The notes under the pieces are model-generated. The model made no database searches. It was not told where the DNA came from and saw nothing but the letters and a program-made list of their open reading frames with translations. The position numbers and the translations under genes are program-made. Below, one piece after another: positions 11,836 to 22,255 of a DNA stretch of 64,000 nucleotides. Position 1 is the stretch's first letter; every line of letters starts with the position of its first letter. Origin of the DNA: Melitaea cinxia (lineage: Eukaryota > Arthropoda > Insecta > Lepidoptera > Nymphalidae); NCBI RefSeq assembly GCF_905220565.1, contig NC_059400.1, forward strand, positions 8,082,159 to 8,146,158, read 5' to 3'.

Positions 11836-12028
11836 CTAATTACCGTGACGTTTTTTATTTTTCACTGATTTGACTTAAACACATTAAAATATGAAACAAA
11901 TCAAAAATACGAATTCAATAATTATTTTGGCATGTAACAGTTAATTGTGGTTTTCTAGATAATGAGACTTAAAAAATGTATGGGTATGGTAATTAGAAAA
12001 TTTTTATATTTAATGTAACGGTAATTAG
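11836..12028. repeat. Left ACGGTAATTAG motif cluster
   Basis: There are three copies: 11836-11846 (reverse orientation), 11986-11996 (ATGGTAATTAG) and 12018-12028 (exact). Confidence 0.8.
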
Positions 12029-12035
12029 AAAATAT

Positions 12036-12313
12036 GCTGTGTGGTTACGGCAGTAAGAATATAGCCACTCCCTCTCTTCCCGTGAGTATCGTAAGAGGCG
12101 ACTAAGGGATTACACAGTTCCACTACCACCCTGGAACTTGAAAGTGCCGACCGATGGCGGGATAATCATCCAACTACTGGTTTTGAAATAAACAGGCCGA
12201 AGACGGGCAGCAGCGTCTTAGGTGCAACAAAGCCAGCCCTGCGGTCTTCAACCCACCTGCCCAGCGTGGTGACTATGGGCAAGACAAGACAAGACACATG
12301 AGTTCACGCCACG
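12036..12313 (+). repeat. Family A repeat inserted in the ACGGTAATTAG element
   Basis: The copy starts 'ctgtgtggttacgg', continues 'gtcgactaaggg'-type blocks, 'accatccaactactgg', 'gcagcagcgtctta' and 'cccagcgtggtgacta', and stops near 'gagttcacgcc'. It lacks the 'ggcctatgtccagcag' end seen at 54088-54432. It interrupts the C-terminal side of the decayed gene at 12314-13402. Confidence 0.85.
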
Positions 12314-13402
12314 TTTTTCTTGAAATATATTCTCTCTTGCCAGGACAAATGCGACTGATCTCATCTTGCTCTACAAAAATTTGGACGTCTTGTTTGGTTT
12401 TCTCTACAGTAGTCCCTATATTATTATTATGTAAATACTTTGGTTCTATTTCTTTATCATGACTTTGTTTTGGTTTTGGATGTGGCGTGTTTTATATTTC
12501 AGTCTTAATGCTTGCTTCCTGTACTTTTCTTTTGCTCTTCTTAGCTCTACTGTTTAGTCTCAAATATGACATTTCTTTATTTGTTTTCTATACATGCCTT
12601 CTAAATAACAATAAGAGTGAGATTTTTTTACGTATCGGTTTCTCGACAGTTATCTTTGAAGATGGTGAAGTTGGTGAAGTTGGTGTTGAACACAAGGAAG
12701 ACGCTCGTTCCATAATATTCACACTTGTATCTTTATTTTCGGTCAAATGCTCATTATTGATTAATAATAAAATAACATACTTTCAGTAGAAGATGATGAC
12801 AGAGCACTAGATGGACGCGGCGTTGATGTGGTTAAAGAAGGTTTAAAATTTGGTGTCTTTTTCAAGGGAACTAATTCTTTTTCAAAAGAAGTCGACAGCA
12901 GAAAAATTTGGTCTTGCTGATTATCTTCTTTTTTTGATTTGGGATTATCGGGACAATTTTATACTCTTTTAGTGTACTTTTTAGCGCAGCGAGTATGATT
13001 AATCATTGAGATGTGGTGTGACAAAGTTTCAAGAGGATCTGTTATATTGTTATCAAGCACCTCTATATCTAAGGTCACTTCTTCCTCGATTGTTTTCAAT
13101 TTTCCCTTTTCCTTTTGTCTTTTATAGTAAGCTCTGAAATTTTCTCTACTTCTTTTTTGAGTTTTCTTCCGGCTTTTGGTGACATTTCGCAGATAGGCAG
13201 TATTTTTTTTTATTGTACCCTTCTTTCTCCTTTATTATTTTTTTTTTTGATTGCTAATACAAAAAGGGGCATTTTTAATTCGTTCTCGGCATTGTCGCGC
13301 GGCAAGCCTTCTATTTTCTTTAACTTCCTCTTTGGTCTTTTTAGGTTTTCCTATCTTATAAATTAAATAATTTGATGAATGGTCAGCATATAATATAGAC
13401 AT
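12314..13402 (-). pseudogene. Decayed gene of an uncharacterised basic/coiled-coil protein family, likely transposon-encoded
   Basis: Reading the minus strand from an ATG at 13402, a basic region 'KKTKEEVKENRRLAARQCRE' is followed after a frameshift by 'RENFRAYYKRQKEKGK'. Next come a Ser/Thr/Pro-rich linker, a coiled-coil-like 'ELRRAKEKYRKQALRLK' (about 12490-12560) and 'VQIFVEQDEISRICPGK' near 12340-12390. I recall many insect and other animal 'uncharacterized proteins' with the same order: basic repeats, an 'RK.WRE..RYYKRK' block, a coiled coil, then 'F..RDD.SR..PGKK'. The reading frame breaks several times and the C-terminal half is missing beyond the inserted family A repeat. Its place between ACGGTAATTAG arrays suggests the family is carried by a DNA transposon, possibly as its transposase. 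The function is not known to me. Confidence 0.55.
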
Positions 13403-13467
13403 ATTTACGGACAATAATAATAATAATCTACGAAAACCGCGGTAAACAAGTATTATTTTTTCATATA

Positions 13468-14052
13468 ACGGTAATTATAAACATATGGTAATTAGTATAC
13501 GGTAATTAGAAAACGATACATTTTCATAAAAATGTTTGAAACCGACACAGTATACAAATTCTAGCTTATTACAACGTACGGAGGCCAAAGTACTGTCTCC
13601 ATTTACATGATCAACTTGGGTCTATCTTAATAATCCAGTATTAAAATAAGAACAACGGTAATTAGAAAAGTTTTTAACCAAGGCTACGGTAATTATATAC
13701 TCACGTGCTTCATTGGCGGTACACTAACATGAGAGTCATACAACTGCTGATGGACCTCGGTACACACTGAGGAGACGCGATGCGTACGGTAGTGATGTGC
13801 CAAATACTTTTATTTAGGAATGTGCACTCGAGAACAGCAGATGTTACGGTAATTAGAAGTTTCCATTGGACATACGATTACTTCATAATAATTATTTGTA
13901 GACTGGTTCTATTGAGTTGATATTTTGTTATGCGATAGACGCTGCTTAATATCGTTTAAAACGTTGAATGGATCAAAGTAAATCTATACGCTATAAAAAT
14001 TACAAGCAAGTTTTAAGATTAAGTTGGTGTGCGGACACGCCACGGTAATTAG
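13468..14052. repeat. Right ACGGTAATTAG motif cluster
   Basis: Seven copies lie at 13468 (ACGGTAATTAT), 13485 (ATGGTAATTAG), 13499, 13655, 13686 (ACGGTAATTAT), 13846 and 14042. Except for a few, they continue with AGAAAA. All point in the same direction. Confidence 0.85.
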
Positions 14053-15402
14053 AGAACAGAGGTTTTTTGAACATAAGTTAAATTAATTTTGTCTTAATTA
14101 CTTAAAACAGAAGCCAATATTTTTTTTACAGCTAGGTACGGATGCTATATTTAATATATAAAAAAGTGCATGATTGAATATGATGATATTACGGTTTAAA
14201 CAAGCCCGGACACGAAAAATTTGCTAGTCGGAGAATGGCCGTTGACATTTATGAAGTGTGGCACTAACCTTCCAAATATAAAATACTAAAACACAACTTA
14301 AGGGAACTTTTGAATTTCATTCCTAAAAGGGGTAAATAATCTGCACAAAAATGTATAATTCCGAACAAAATCAAAAATAAGATAAAGGGTAACAAGTATT
14401 TGATAATGTTATAATAGAAGCACAATAAAAAAAATCTTATTAACTGAGCTCGTTAATGAAAGAAAGTAATAGTTTTGGATCGTTGTTAAGTCAATATATC
14501 AGAATTTTCTTCTTTCTGCTACGAAAACCTTCCTTATATCATTGTAAAGTTATTATTTTTACTTTTTTTTTGCACATCATTTATTGTATCATTGTATATA
14601 TATTTGTACAGCTGTGCCTTGAAAAAAACGTTCCTCCACATGTTTTTAAAATAGATTTAATGTTCCCATAACACCAATGTCAAGTTAAGTCATTAATAAC
14701 TACTCTAATCTTGTAGTCAAATTTATGACGCCCATAAAAATACACAAGCAAAGTTTTGCTCTTTTGACCTTATATAAGTTGCAGTTTTAGCTTGAAAATC
14801 AATTGAAGGCAAGACTACACTACTAGCCTTAATAAAACTTCATTGAGAGTTTATATTACGAGCTAATTAAAATCCGCAAACTATTTTTGTGTCCAGACTT
14901 AAAGCAACCTGGGCTATTTTATCATTATCGAGTTTTTTTAACAATAATTGGTTCATTACTATTTTAAAATTTAGAATAGACCAAAAAATAGTTTAATATG
15001 TAATGTTTTAATATCTAATGTTGTTATTTGTTCTGTTTGTACTCGTAATATCTAATGTTTTTTTTAATAACAATAATATTTAATTATGTAAAATTCGCAT
15101 ACTATACTAAATATACTTACTAGTCAGACTTATTGCTACTGTAAGCTCTCTCTTTAGATCTATGTATCCTAACGTGATGAGTTATGGTCTATAACCAAAT
15201 TCAGCAAAAAATCTATAGCTATTACAGATAATACAAATATCACGGATTAAAAATATACTTGTATATGTATTAATAGAGCAATGTTTAGCAAGTTACTCGA
15301 TGAATGAGGTGTTCTTTCTTCATTCAACAAACACTTGTCTGTTCTCAAATGACCGGCTTTAGTCGAGCGATTGAGTGCACATCCATGTTACGAACTTGCA
15401 AG
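14053..15402. other. AT-rich sequence upstream of the coiled-coil gene
   Basis: No exon or known repeat is recognised. The last ~100 bp (15300-15402) is less AT-rich and may be the 5' UTR of the gene that starts at 15403. No TATA box or initiator can be assigned with confidence. Confidence 0.4.
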
Positions 15403-15439
15403 ATGGCCGACAAACTTGGCCACACTTACATAGGGGACA
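15403..15439 (+). CDS. Coiled-coil gene, putative coding exon 1 (start codon)
   Basis: An ATG with A at -3 opens a frame reading MADKLGHTYIGD plus one base. The donor would be a weak 'gtatcc' at 15440, giving a 127-bp intron and leaving phase 1, which matches the acceptor phase of the exon at 15567. Exact phase agreement and distance support the call, but the donor is poor. A further upstream or different first exon remains possible. Confidence 0.45.
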
Positions 15440-15566
15440 GTATCCTTAAGTCCAAACATGAATGTAACACAAAGCATATAAATATTGTGTTGTGTATAAA
15501 TAATTGTTACAATAAGATATTACAAAACATTTCATTTTGTATATTTCTATTTTTTCTTTGTTGCAG

Positions 15567-15644
15567 CTAGTACCAATTTAGTCGGTAAATTTACACAGAG
15601 CGTACGCCGGATTGTTCAAGATGTTAAAGACGAGGGCACTTCCA
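15567..15644 (+). CDS. Coiled-coil gene, exon 2
   Basis: A good acceptor (T-rich tract then 'ttgcag', 15561-15566) and a consensus donor 'gtaagt' (15645) bound 78 bp. In phase it reads STNLVGKFTQSVRRIVQDVK then DEGTS, an amphipathic basic/acidic helix. It starts and ends in phase 1 relative to its neighbours, joining exon 3 through a split Ser codon. The intron that follows is 249 bp. Confidence 0.75.
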
Positions 15645-15893
15645 GTAAGTCAATAAATTTATTAATTAATTTTTAAGCAACCATCCTAATTTAAATAATG
15701 TTCACAATAGATAGGGTACAGTTCTGACAACTAAAAATGAAAACAATGCATAATACACACCAGAATATAATTAAAAGATTTGATTTGACGACATTTGAAC
15801 AAACTAGGTGTGCCAATGTTAACAAAATAGGAAAAAAAGTAATCAAAAGATATAACTTATAGGTTAACAAATGATGTGTGTTGATATTGATAG

Positions 15894-16075
15894 GCGGACA
15901 GACTAAAGAAGAGGTAATAGAAACAAACGAAAGACTTCGCATGGTAAGAGTTCGTCTCGATGAGAACTACGACACGGCAAAGAAAGCTCTCGTCACCCTC
16001 ATGACGCGATACAATGAGTCCAAGGCTGAGAGGAATGTGTTTACTCGGTACGCCCTACTTAAAGCAATGATCAAG
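15894..16075 (+). CDS. Coiled-coil gene, exon 3
   Basis: The acceptor is '...attgatag' (15886-15893) and the donor is GTTAG at 16076. The exon completes the split Ser codon and encodes 60 further residues, 'GQTKEEVIETNERLRMVRVR' ... 'FTRYALLKAMIK', ending in phase 0. It is rich in Lys/Arg/Glu with heptad-like leucines, so a helical coiled coil is likely. Codon use and GC content stand out from the AT-rich flanks. No family was recognised. Confidence 0.85.
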
Positions 16076-17674
16076 GTTAGTTGAAAATTGTTTTGATTAA
16101 TTAATAAATTCGTTTTTTACAAGCAGTAGATTTTTGTGAAATATTAATAGTAGTTGAGGTGTAAACAGTTTCCACAGCGCAGATTGAGATTTACCAGACA
16201 TCGATTTTATGTTGTTAACTTTTTTGTTTTCCTGTAAGTGGAAATTACTGTTTTACATAATAACTATATTTATCGTATCTATACGTACCTATATACATAT
16301 ATAAAGTTTCCGACTTCTAACTGCGTTCCTTCGAATGTGAGGCTCAGTAGGTGTGTAGATCATATACCGTGCGAAAAAAATTTTAGCCCATTTTTTATTT
16401 TACTTTGTTTAAATAGACGAGCTACTATGAAAGGCTCATTCCGCAAAATACCTTTCGTGAGTGCGTAAGCACGGCTATAATTTACAGTGAAAAACATTCT
16501 ACGATAAAATAAACCGTTTCCATGTGCAGTTTTTTAGTTGTATGCGGCATTTAGTATTAATTGTACTTTATCACGTTGTCAGGGCTGAAAAATATAGGAT
16601 TGGATGGTTATGCAGAAGTATGTTGTCAGAGTAATCCATATTTTAAAACATAAAATTATTAAAAAAGAGCTAGGAACCCCCATTTAAAGGAATGCAGTTA
16701 AGAGTCGAACAACTTGTATATGTATATTTGTATCAACTAGAATTATCTAAAAATGATAATACGGTAAATTACGTGGATATCTATAATATTATTTTGTTTC
16801 CATCCCTCTTAAAATTAGAACATTTGAATTTAAAAAATAAGTAAAAAGAACCCAATGAAATAGTCAAAAAATGAAGTTTTTTATAGAAATTACCGAGTTT
16901 CAGTCAAGTTTAGGTAGAACGAAATTTACCCGATCATTTGAGAATTCAAGAAGTTAAAAGGTCTGACATTTTCATCAGACGATATAAAAGTACAACATAT
17001 TAGATTTCCCGAAAGAAATCACACGTATTCAATAGCGAATACTTCCGTAAACGCTATTCATCAACAGAAATGCAAAACAAGGAGAACGGAAAATGTGAAA
17101 ATCGTGAATAAACAACTAGGTCGTGCATTTGCGTATTGTTCACAATTGAAACCAAAAATTTCATGTTTATTAAACTTGTTTGATTATACCACCTTCGGAA
17201 AGACTGAGAAATTACAAAAGCGACTTCACTTTCATTTTCATACAATTGAAATGATAATAAATCGATTTCCATAATTATATTATATACTTAAATATATGTG
17301 CTGGTAACATATTTCTTTTACTGTCAATAATAATTTTTTTTTTTTTTTATTTACAGATTTAGAATCCCATTATTTTTCTGTTTAAATATATTTTTCGTAA
17401 CAGGATATTTCCAGCAGTTAATCCTTCAACCCCTTTAATATTCCGAGAGTGGTTCTAATTGACGCTGTTAATATCTTCAGTGACTTTTAATTAAAACGAA
17501 CGAGAGTTCAGATTCCGACTTACACTTGAATTTTAGCAATTAATTTAAACTAAACTAACTCTGATATATATATATAGGTAGGTACGTGTATTTTGACTTT
17601 AACCTTGTAATATTAACTATTTAATTAACAAAATTGAATTAAAAACTTTTTAAGAGATTTTTTTTTATTTACTA

Positions 17675-17850
17675 ACTGACCCCGCAAAACGTTGTTTTAC
17701 CATATATGTTATTAACCCCCTTAAACCCCTCCCTTGTAACTTAGAATATGAAAAATAGATTTAGATGGCTGATTTTCACACAAAATTTCATAAAAATCGG
17801 TCTAACCGTTTCGGAGGAGTATTATAACTAACATTGTGACAGGAGAATTT
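17675..17850 (+). repeat. 'ctgaccccgcaaaacgttg' lepidopteran repeat fragment
   Basis: The copy opens 'actgaccccgcaaaacg' and contains 'cataaaaatcggtctaacc' and 'tttcggaggagta'. An opposite-strand relative lies at about 61700-61885. Confidence 0.75.
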
Positions 17851-18477
17851 AATATATAACACTTATTTATACGTATATATGTATGTAAGTAACTCCTTTT
17901 GAATTAAAATCCACCGACTTTCTTCTACTTAGAGTTAAGAGATAATTTTCATAGCAACAGCAACGATCGGTCTTAGTCCAGATGACTTTACGTGCTCTCC
18001 AATATTTTAAGGAAAATACGAAGAAAAACTGATACGGAAAAATAAAAAATACATAACAATCAATTAAAATCTCGAAATAAATGTTCTATACATTCCATGA
18101 ACTATTTTTGTCGAAATTAACTCTTTATTATTAAACTTTGTCATTATTTGTCAAATGATGTCACTTTAATTACAATTCAATTCATTATATTATGTATTAC
18201 ATAATACAATTATTTGTTAGTGAAAAAATAGCCGAACCATTTTGATTAAGCAGCTTGTTCAAATTATACCAATTAAAATGTACTTTTGCTTTAATATTTT
18301 CAATGTTTACTTTAATATCATTACATATTGACAGTTATATCGCGGCTAGTGACACAGGGGGCAATTCTAAGACTACCAAAACATAGACATTAACATAGAC
18401 CTAACTGAGGTAGGACTCATAAAACATAGGCTTAACTGAGATAGGGTACAGCAGGACATTTTCTGCTCAAATTATGT

Positions 18478-18652
18478 AGCAGCCCGATTGGGGTAGTACC
18501 TCAACCTTACAGAAGATAACAGCTAAAGTGAGTAAGGTGACCAGAGCTCACGGGGATAGGGTTGGCAACGCGCTTGCGATGCTTCTGGTGTTGCAGACGT
18601 CTATAAGCTACGGTAATCGCATACCACCAGGTGAGCCGTATGCTTGTTTGTC
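18478..18652 (+). repeat. Family B repeat ('taagctacggtaatcgc...caggtgagccgta')
   Basis: The copy shows 'gcagcccgattggggtagta', 'ggtgttgcagacgtctata', 'gctacggtaatcgc' and 'caggtgagccgtatgcttg'. Shorter copies lie at 33645 and 35373 (+) and a long one at 51626-51842 (-). Confidence 0.85.
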
Positions 18653-20825
18653 GACTAAGTTATAAAAAAAACATTACTCTGTTAATAAACATTAAATGCT
18701 TAAGAAACTATGCATATAGAAAGAGTGAGAGTGAATTAATATTGCATATGCAGTAAATTTTAGCAACAGCATTAGTTTATGAATTTTTTTGTTGTATTTA
18801 AAAAAAACTATATACCTAGTAGTTTAGCAAATTTATTACAAATCAGTAATCTTATTCATCTAAAGGAATATCAAGAGCCTACAGAGAAATGTTTAGTAGT
18901 CGATTCGACAAATGGATACACTAAAATTATTAAAATAATAACATGTCCTTCGGTGTTGTGCTACAGTAACGATCGTTTTGATAATAGTAATAAAGCTTTA
19001 TATGAATATAATGAGTAAATAATTGATCATATCTATGAATTGTTGCATCTGCATTTTGTTGCTTATAAAAAATAAATTTATGTTTTTTAGCAATTCGTGG
19101 AGCTATAGCCACGAGACGATCGACCTCGAAATAATTGAGTAACCTTTTCTGATATGACTGGATGAGAACGTGCGAGGCATGCCCATTTATACGTACACGT
19201 AGCGTGAGAGAGGTCAAAATAATAAAAATAATTTTAATTTATTTCTTCTTTATTAAGCAAAACACTATTTTTACCAATACCGGATGTGAACACGTAAATT
19301 AAGTCTTTATATAGTTTTGCTGTCGATATGAAAAACATAATGATCATTATACAAAAATGACAAAGGAAAGTTATTTCCCGATTATAGTCGAAAATGCCGA
19401 TTGGACAGTATGAGTTAGCCACATAGCCCCTTACACACGGGATACGTATTTCGAATTTTTGTGGAAAAAACCTCATAAAATTCCTGTTCATTGTTATATC
19501 TGTATGTTTCGTATATAAAATAAGACATACAGATTTTTTTTCCACTTACATCTTATCCTAAAACTGAATCCCGTTTATCCTAAAAATTATATTATGTTCA
19601 TCTAAATTAATTTAAATAATTAATATTTCATTAGTTTGTTACATTTTCTTCTAGTTATATAGTTATTGTAATTCTATCGCTCTTTTTAACCGCTATCCAA
19701 AAAAGGAGGAGGTTCTCAATTCGATTGTATTATTTTTAATGTATGTTACCTCGGGACTTTTTACTTGGATGAACAATATAAATATGTACTGTACAAATAG
19801 TATGGTTTAAAGTAATATTGTGAAAATATACATTTACTTCTTATGTTAGAAGTCACCTCCAGATTATACTTTTCACTTTTGCACAGTTTTCTTAAAATCT
19901 TTCTTTCTTAGTTGTACCAGTTTATAAGGTGTATTTCTACATACTTTAAAAGTTAACCTCAATGAACATAAACTTAGACAAACGTTAAACACGTTTTAAT
20001 GAAATAATTTTACATGTATGTGAGTCCGTATCATATGCATTATTAATTACATATTAAGCATTTCGAGATAAAATCAGTCTTATTCTTATTAAACTAGCTT
20101 TTTGCTAAGCTTAAATACATAAAAAGAAAAATGTAACATTATTTTCGCCGAAGAACAACTATCTTTTTTTCATGTTATTATATAATTTTTCCTGAACGGT
20201 AATTTATTTCGGGAATCAAACGCTGAAAGGTGTGCACGAAATACACGTACCTTCTACACGTACCTTCCCACGGTCAAATCGATCTCTCAGTCACAGAATA
20301 TGAAAACGTGACTGGTTTTATTTTATTCATCCCTCTGACGTAAATGTGAAATATAGATGTATTTAAATTAAATACTTTCAGCATTAACAGAAAATATACG
20401 CGTAATGCTATTAGGCTGGAATATTCTAAAATGAAATTACATTTTATAAATGACTTCAAATCAGGGACAGAGGCTCAACTCATTTGTAATTTTTGTGTGT
20501 ACGTTACGTGACTTCTTTACCACCTATTATTTATTCTAGTATAATATTAAATTATTTTCGAATAAGAAGTAAATAATTGAAGTCGATTCTTATTGTATTT
20601 TTTAAAATTAATTTATTGATATTTTGCGTAATAGAGAAATGTATCTAACAAAAATTCAATAGATACAATTTTAACATTAAACTAAAAAGCGATATTAAAA
20701 TATTTTTATTCACAATTATTTCCAAGATAATCTAAAAGATTCAGTAGACATTATTTTATTTTAATAATTTCCTTACCACAGAGATTAATTATATTTTGAT
20801 GAAATCTAAAAGTAATTACTTGATC

Positions 20826-20833
20826 ATCGCGAG
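20826..20833 (+). repeat. Left 8-bp target duplication of hAT-like element
   Basis: ATCGCGAG here matches GTCGCGAG at 25506-25513 in 7 of 8 positions. Confidence 0.65.
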
Positions 20834-22255
20834 TAGGAATTGCATTACGGAAAACCGGATCCGGAAATCCGAAGATTCCGGCATCATTTTACATTTACCG
20901 GATCCGATGATATCATTTTTTTTTAAATATATTCGCTCTATTGAAAGATAGAGTGCGACTCTTAAGTGTACGAGTCCTTTGACGGTGAGATAAGACTTGA
21001 TTGATAGTTTTCAGCCATTTAAATTAGCTATAGCTGCGTTATCGTGAAGGTGTTCAACACTATTTATAGCTGAAATGACACTGAAGCTACTTGAATTTGC
21101 GAAAGTCAATGAAATTCGCATTGTTGTTATTTACAGAATACCAAGAAAATTTAGATTTAAACTAGGGATGTTAGTACGGTTAGTCGGTCACGGTTGCTAG
21201 GATCCAGCCTAACTTAAACTTAACATAAACCGATATAATAAATATATAATAATCGATGGTTATTGCCGAATAATTCGCAGGGTTCGCAGGAATCTATAGC
21301 AGAGGGAATTTAAATAATTCATGTTAAGCAATGTTTTTAAATTTTCTCGGTAATATAACACAACCTGTGTGCGTCCTTTACTTACAATTTTTCAAAAAAG
21401 AAGGAGGTTCGCAATTCCATTTGTTATTTTTATTTTTTATTTATGTTACCTCAGAACTTTTGACTGGGTGGATCCGATATTTTTTTAATGAACACGCACA
21501 ATACGTGTCATGTAAATTCATTTAAATTTGAGATCTGACAAGTACTTATCGAGTTATATTTAATAATTTGTACTTACTCGACTATTTTTTATCGATGTGA
21601 TTGATGTCGGTTTTTTTATTTCGTTTGTGAGCAAAAAACTATTTTCGTAAAGCCATAATATAGCTGTAATAAGCCGTAATATAGCAGCCGTAAATATTTT
21701 GTAAAGTAGTTAATTTTGCAATCAAATCATTGTGGGAGTCGTCGCTGTTTTACATAAAGTACTCAGACTTTGTAACAGTAGGTAACTAATAAGATAAATA
21801 TCAATCATTAACTCATTTTAGTAAGTAAAGTAAGTAGTAGTTTGTCGTTTACTTAGTATTATATTTATATTTGAAATTATTTTTTATCTGAAACCATATT
21901 ATCATATCCATAAATATTCGTATCCATATCCGTATCCGAAGTCCACATCCGTAATACCACTGATTTAAACCGCAATGCTAATACATTTACTATGCCAAAA
22001 AAAGACATACTATTTAAATTGAAAAAAAAAATCTTACAAATCTTGAACTATATTAACTCATTACATAGCGTGAAACTCATTAAAGGACGAGTAGAGAAGA
22101 TCTAGAATGACTAAAAAATTTAACATTACTAGAAATAGTTTATATATTATTATACATATATGCATACATAATATTATAATATAAATAACATATAAATTTT
22201 ATGCTTCATTAATAACAGAGAAAGTACACTTATGTTGGAATGAAAAAAAAACTTA

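Larger units (their letters stand above)
11836..14052 (-). mobile_element. Relic DNA-transposon-like element with ACGGTAATTAG ends and subterminal motif array
   Basis: The outermost sequences are CTAATTACCGTG (11836-11847) and CACGGTAATTAG (14041-14052), a perfect 12-bp inverted repeat. Inside are further copies of ACGGTAATTAG, often followed by AAAA: exact at 12018, 13499, 13655 and 13846, and with one mismatch at 11986, 13468, 13485 and 13686. That makes ten copies in 2.2 kb and none noticed elsewhere in the window. The arrays flank a decayed minus-strand gene (12314-13402), the layout expected when a transposase binds repeated subterminal sites. No target duplication was found, so the true ends may lie slightly further out. 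A family A repeat has inserted at 12036-12313. Confidence 0.6.

Noticed and set aside
12487..12789. Plus-strand hydrophobic frame of 100 codons
   Set aside because: It runs opposite the decayed minus-strand gene of the ACGGTAATTAG element and is T-rich by composition only.
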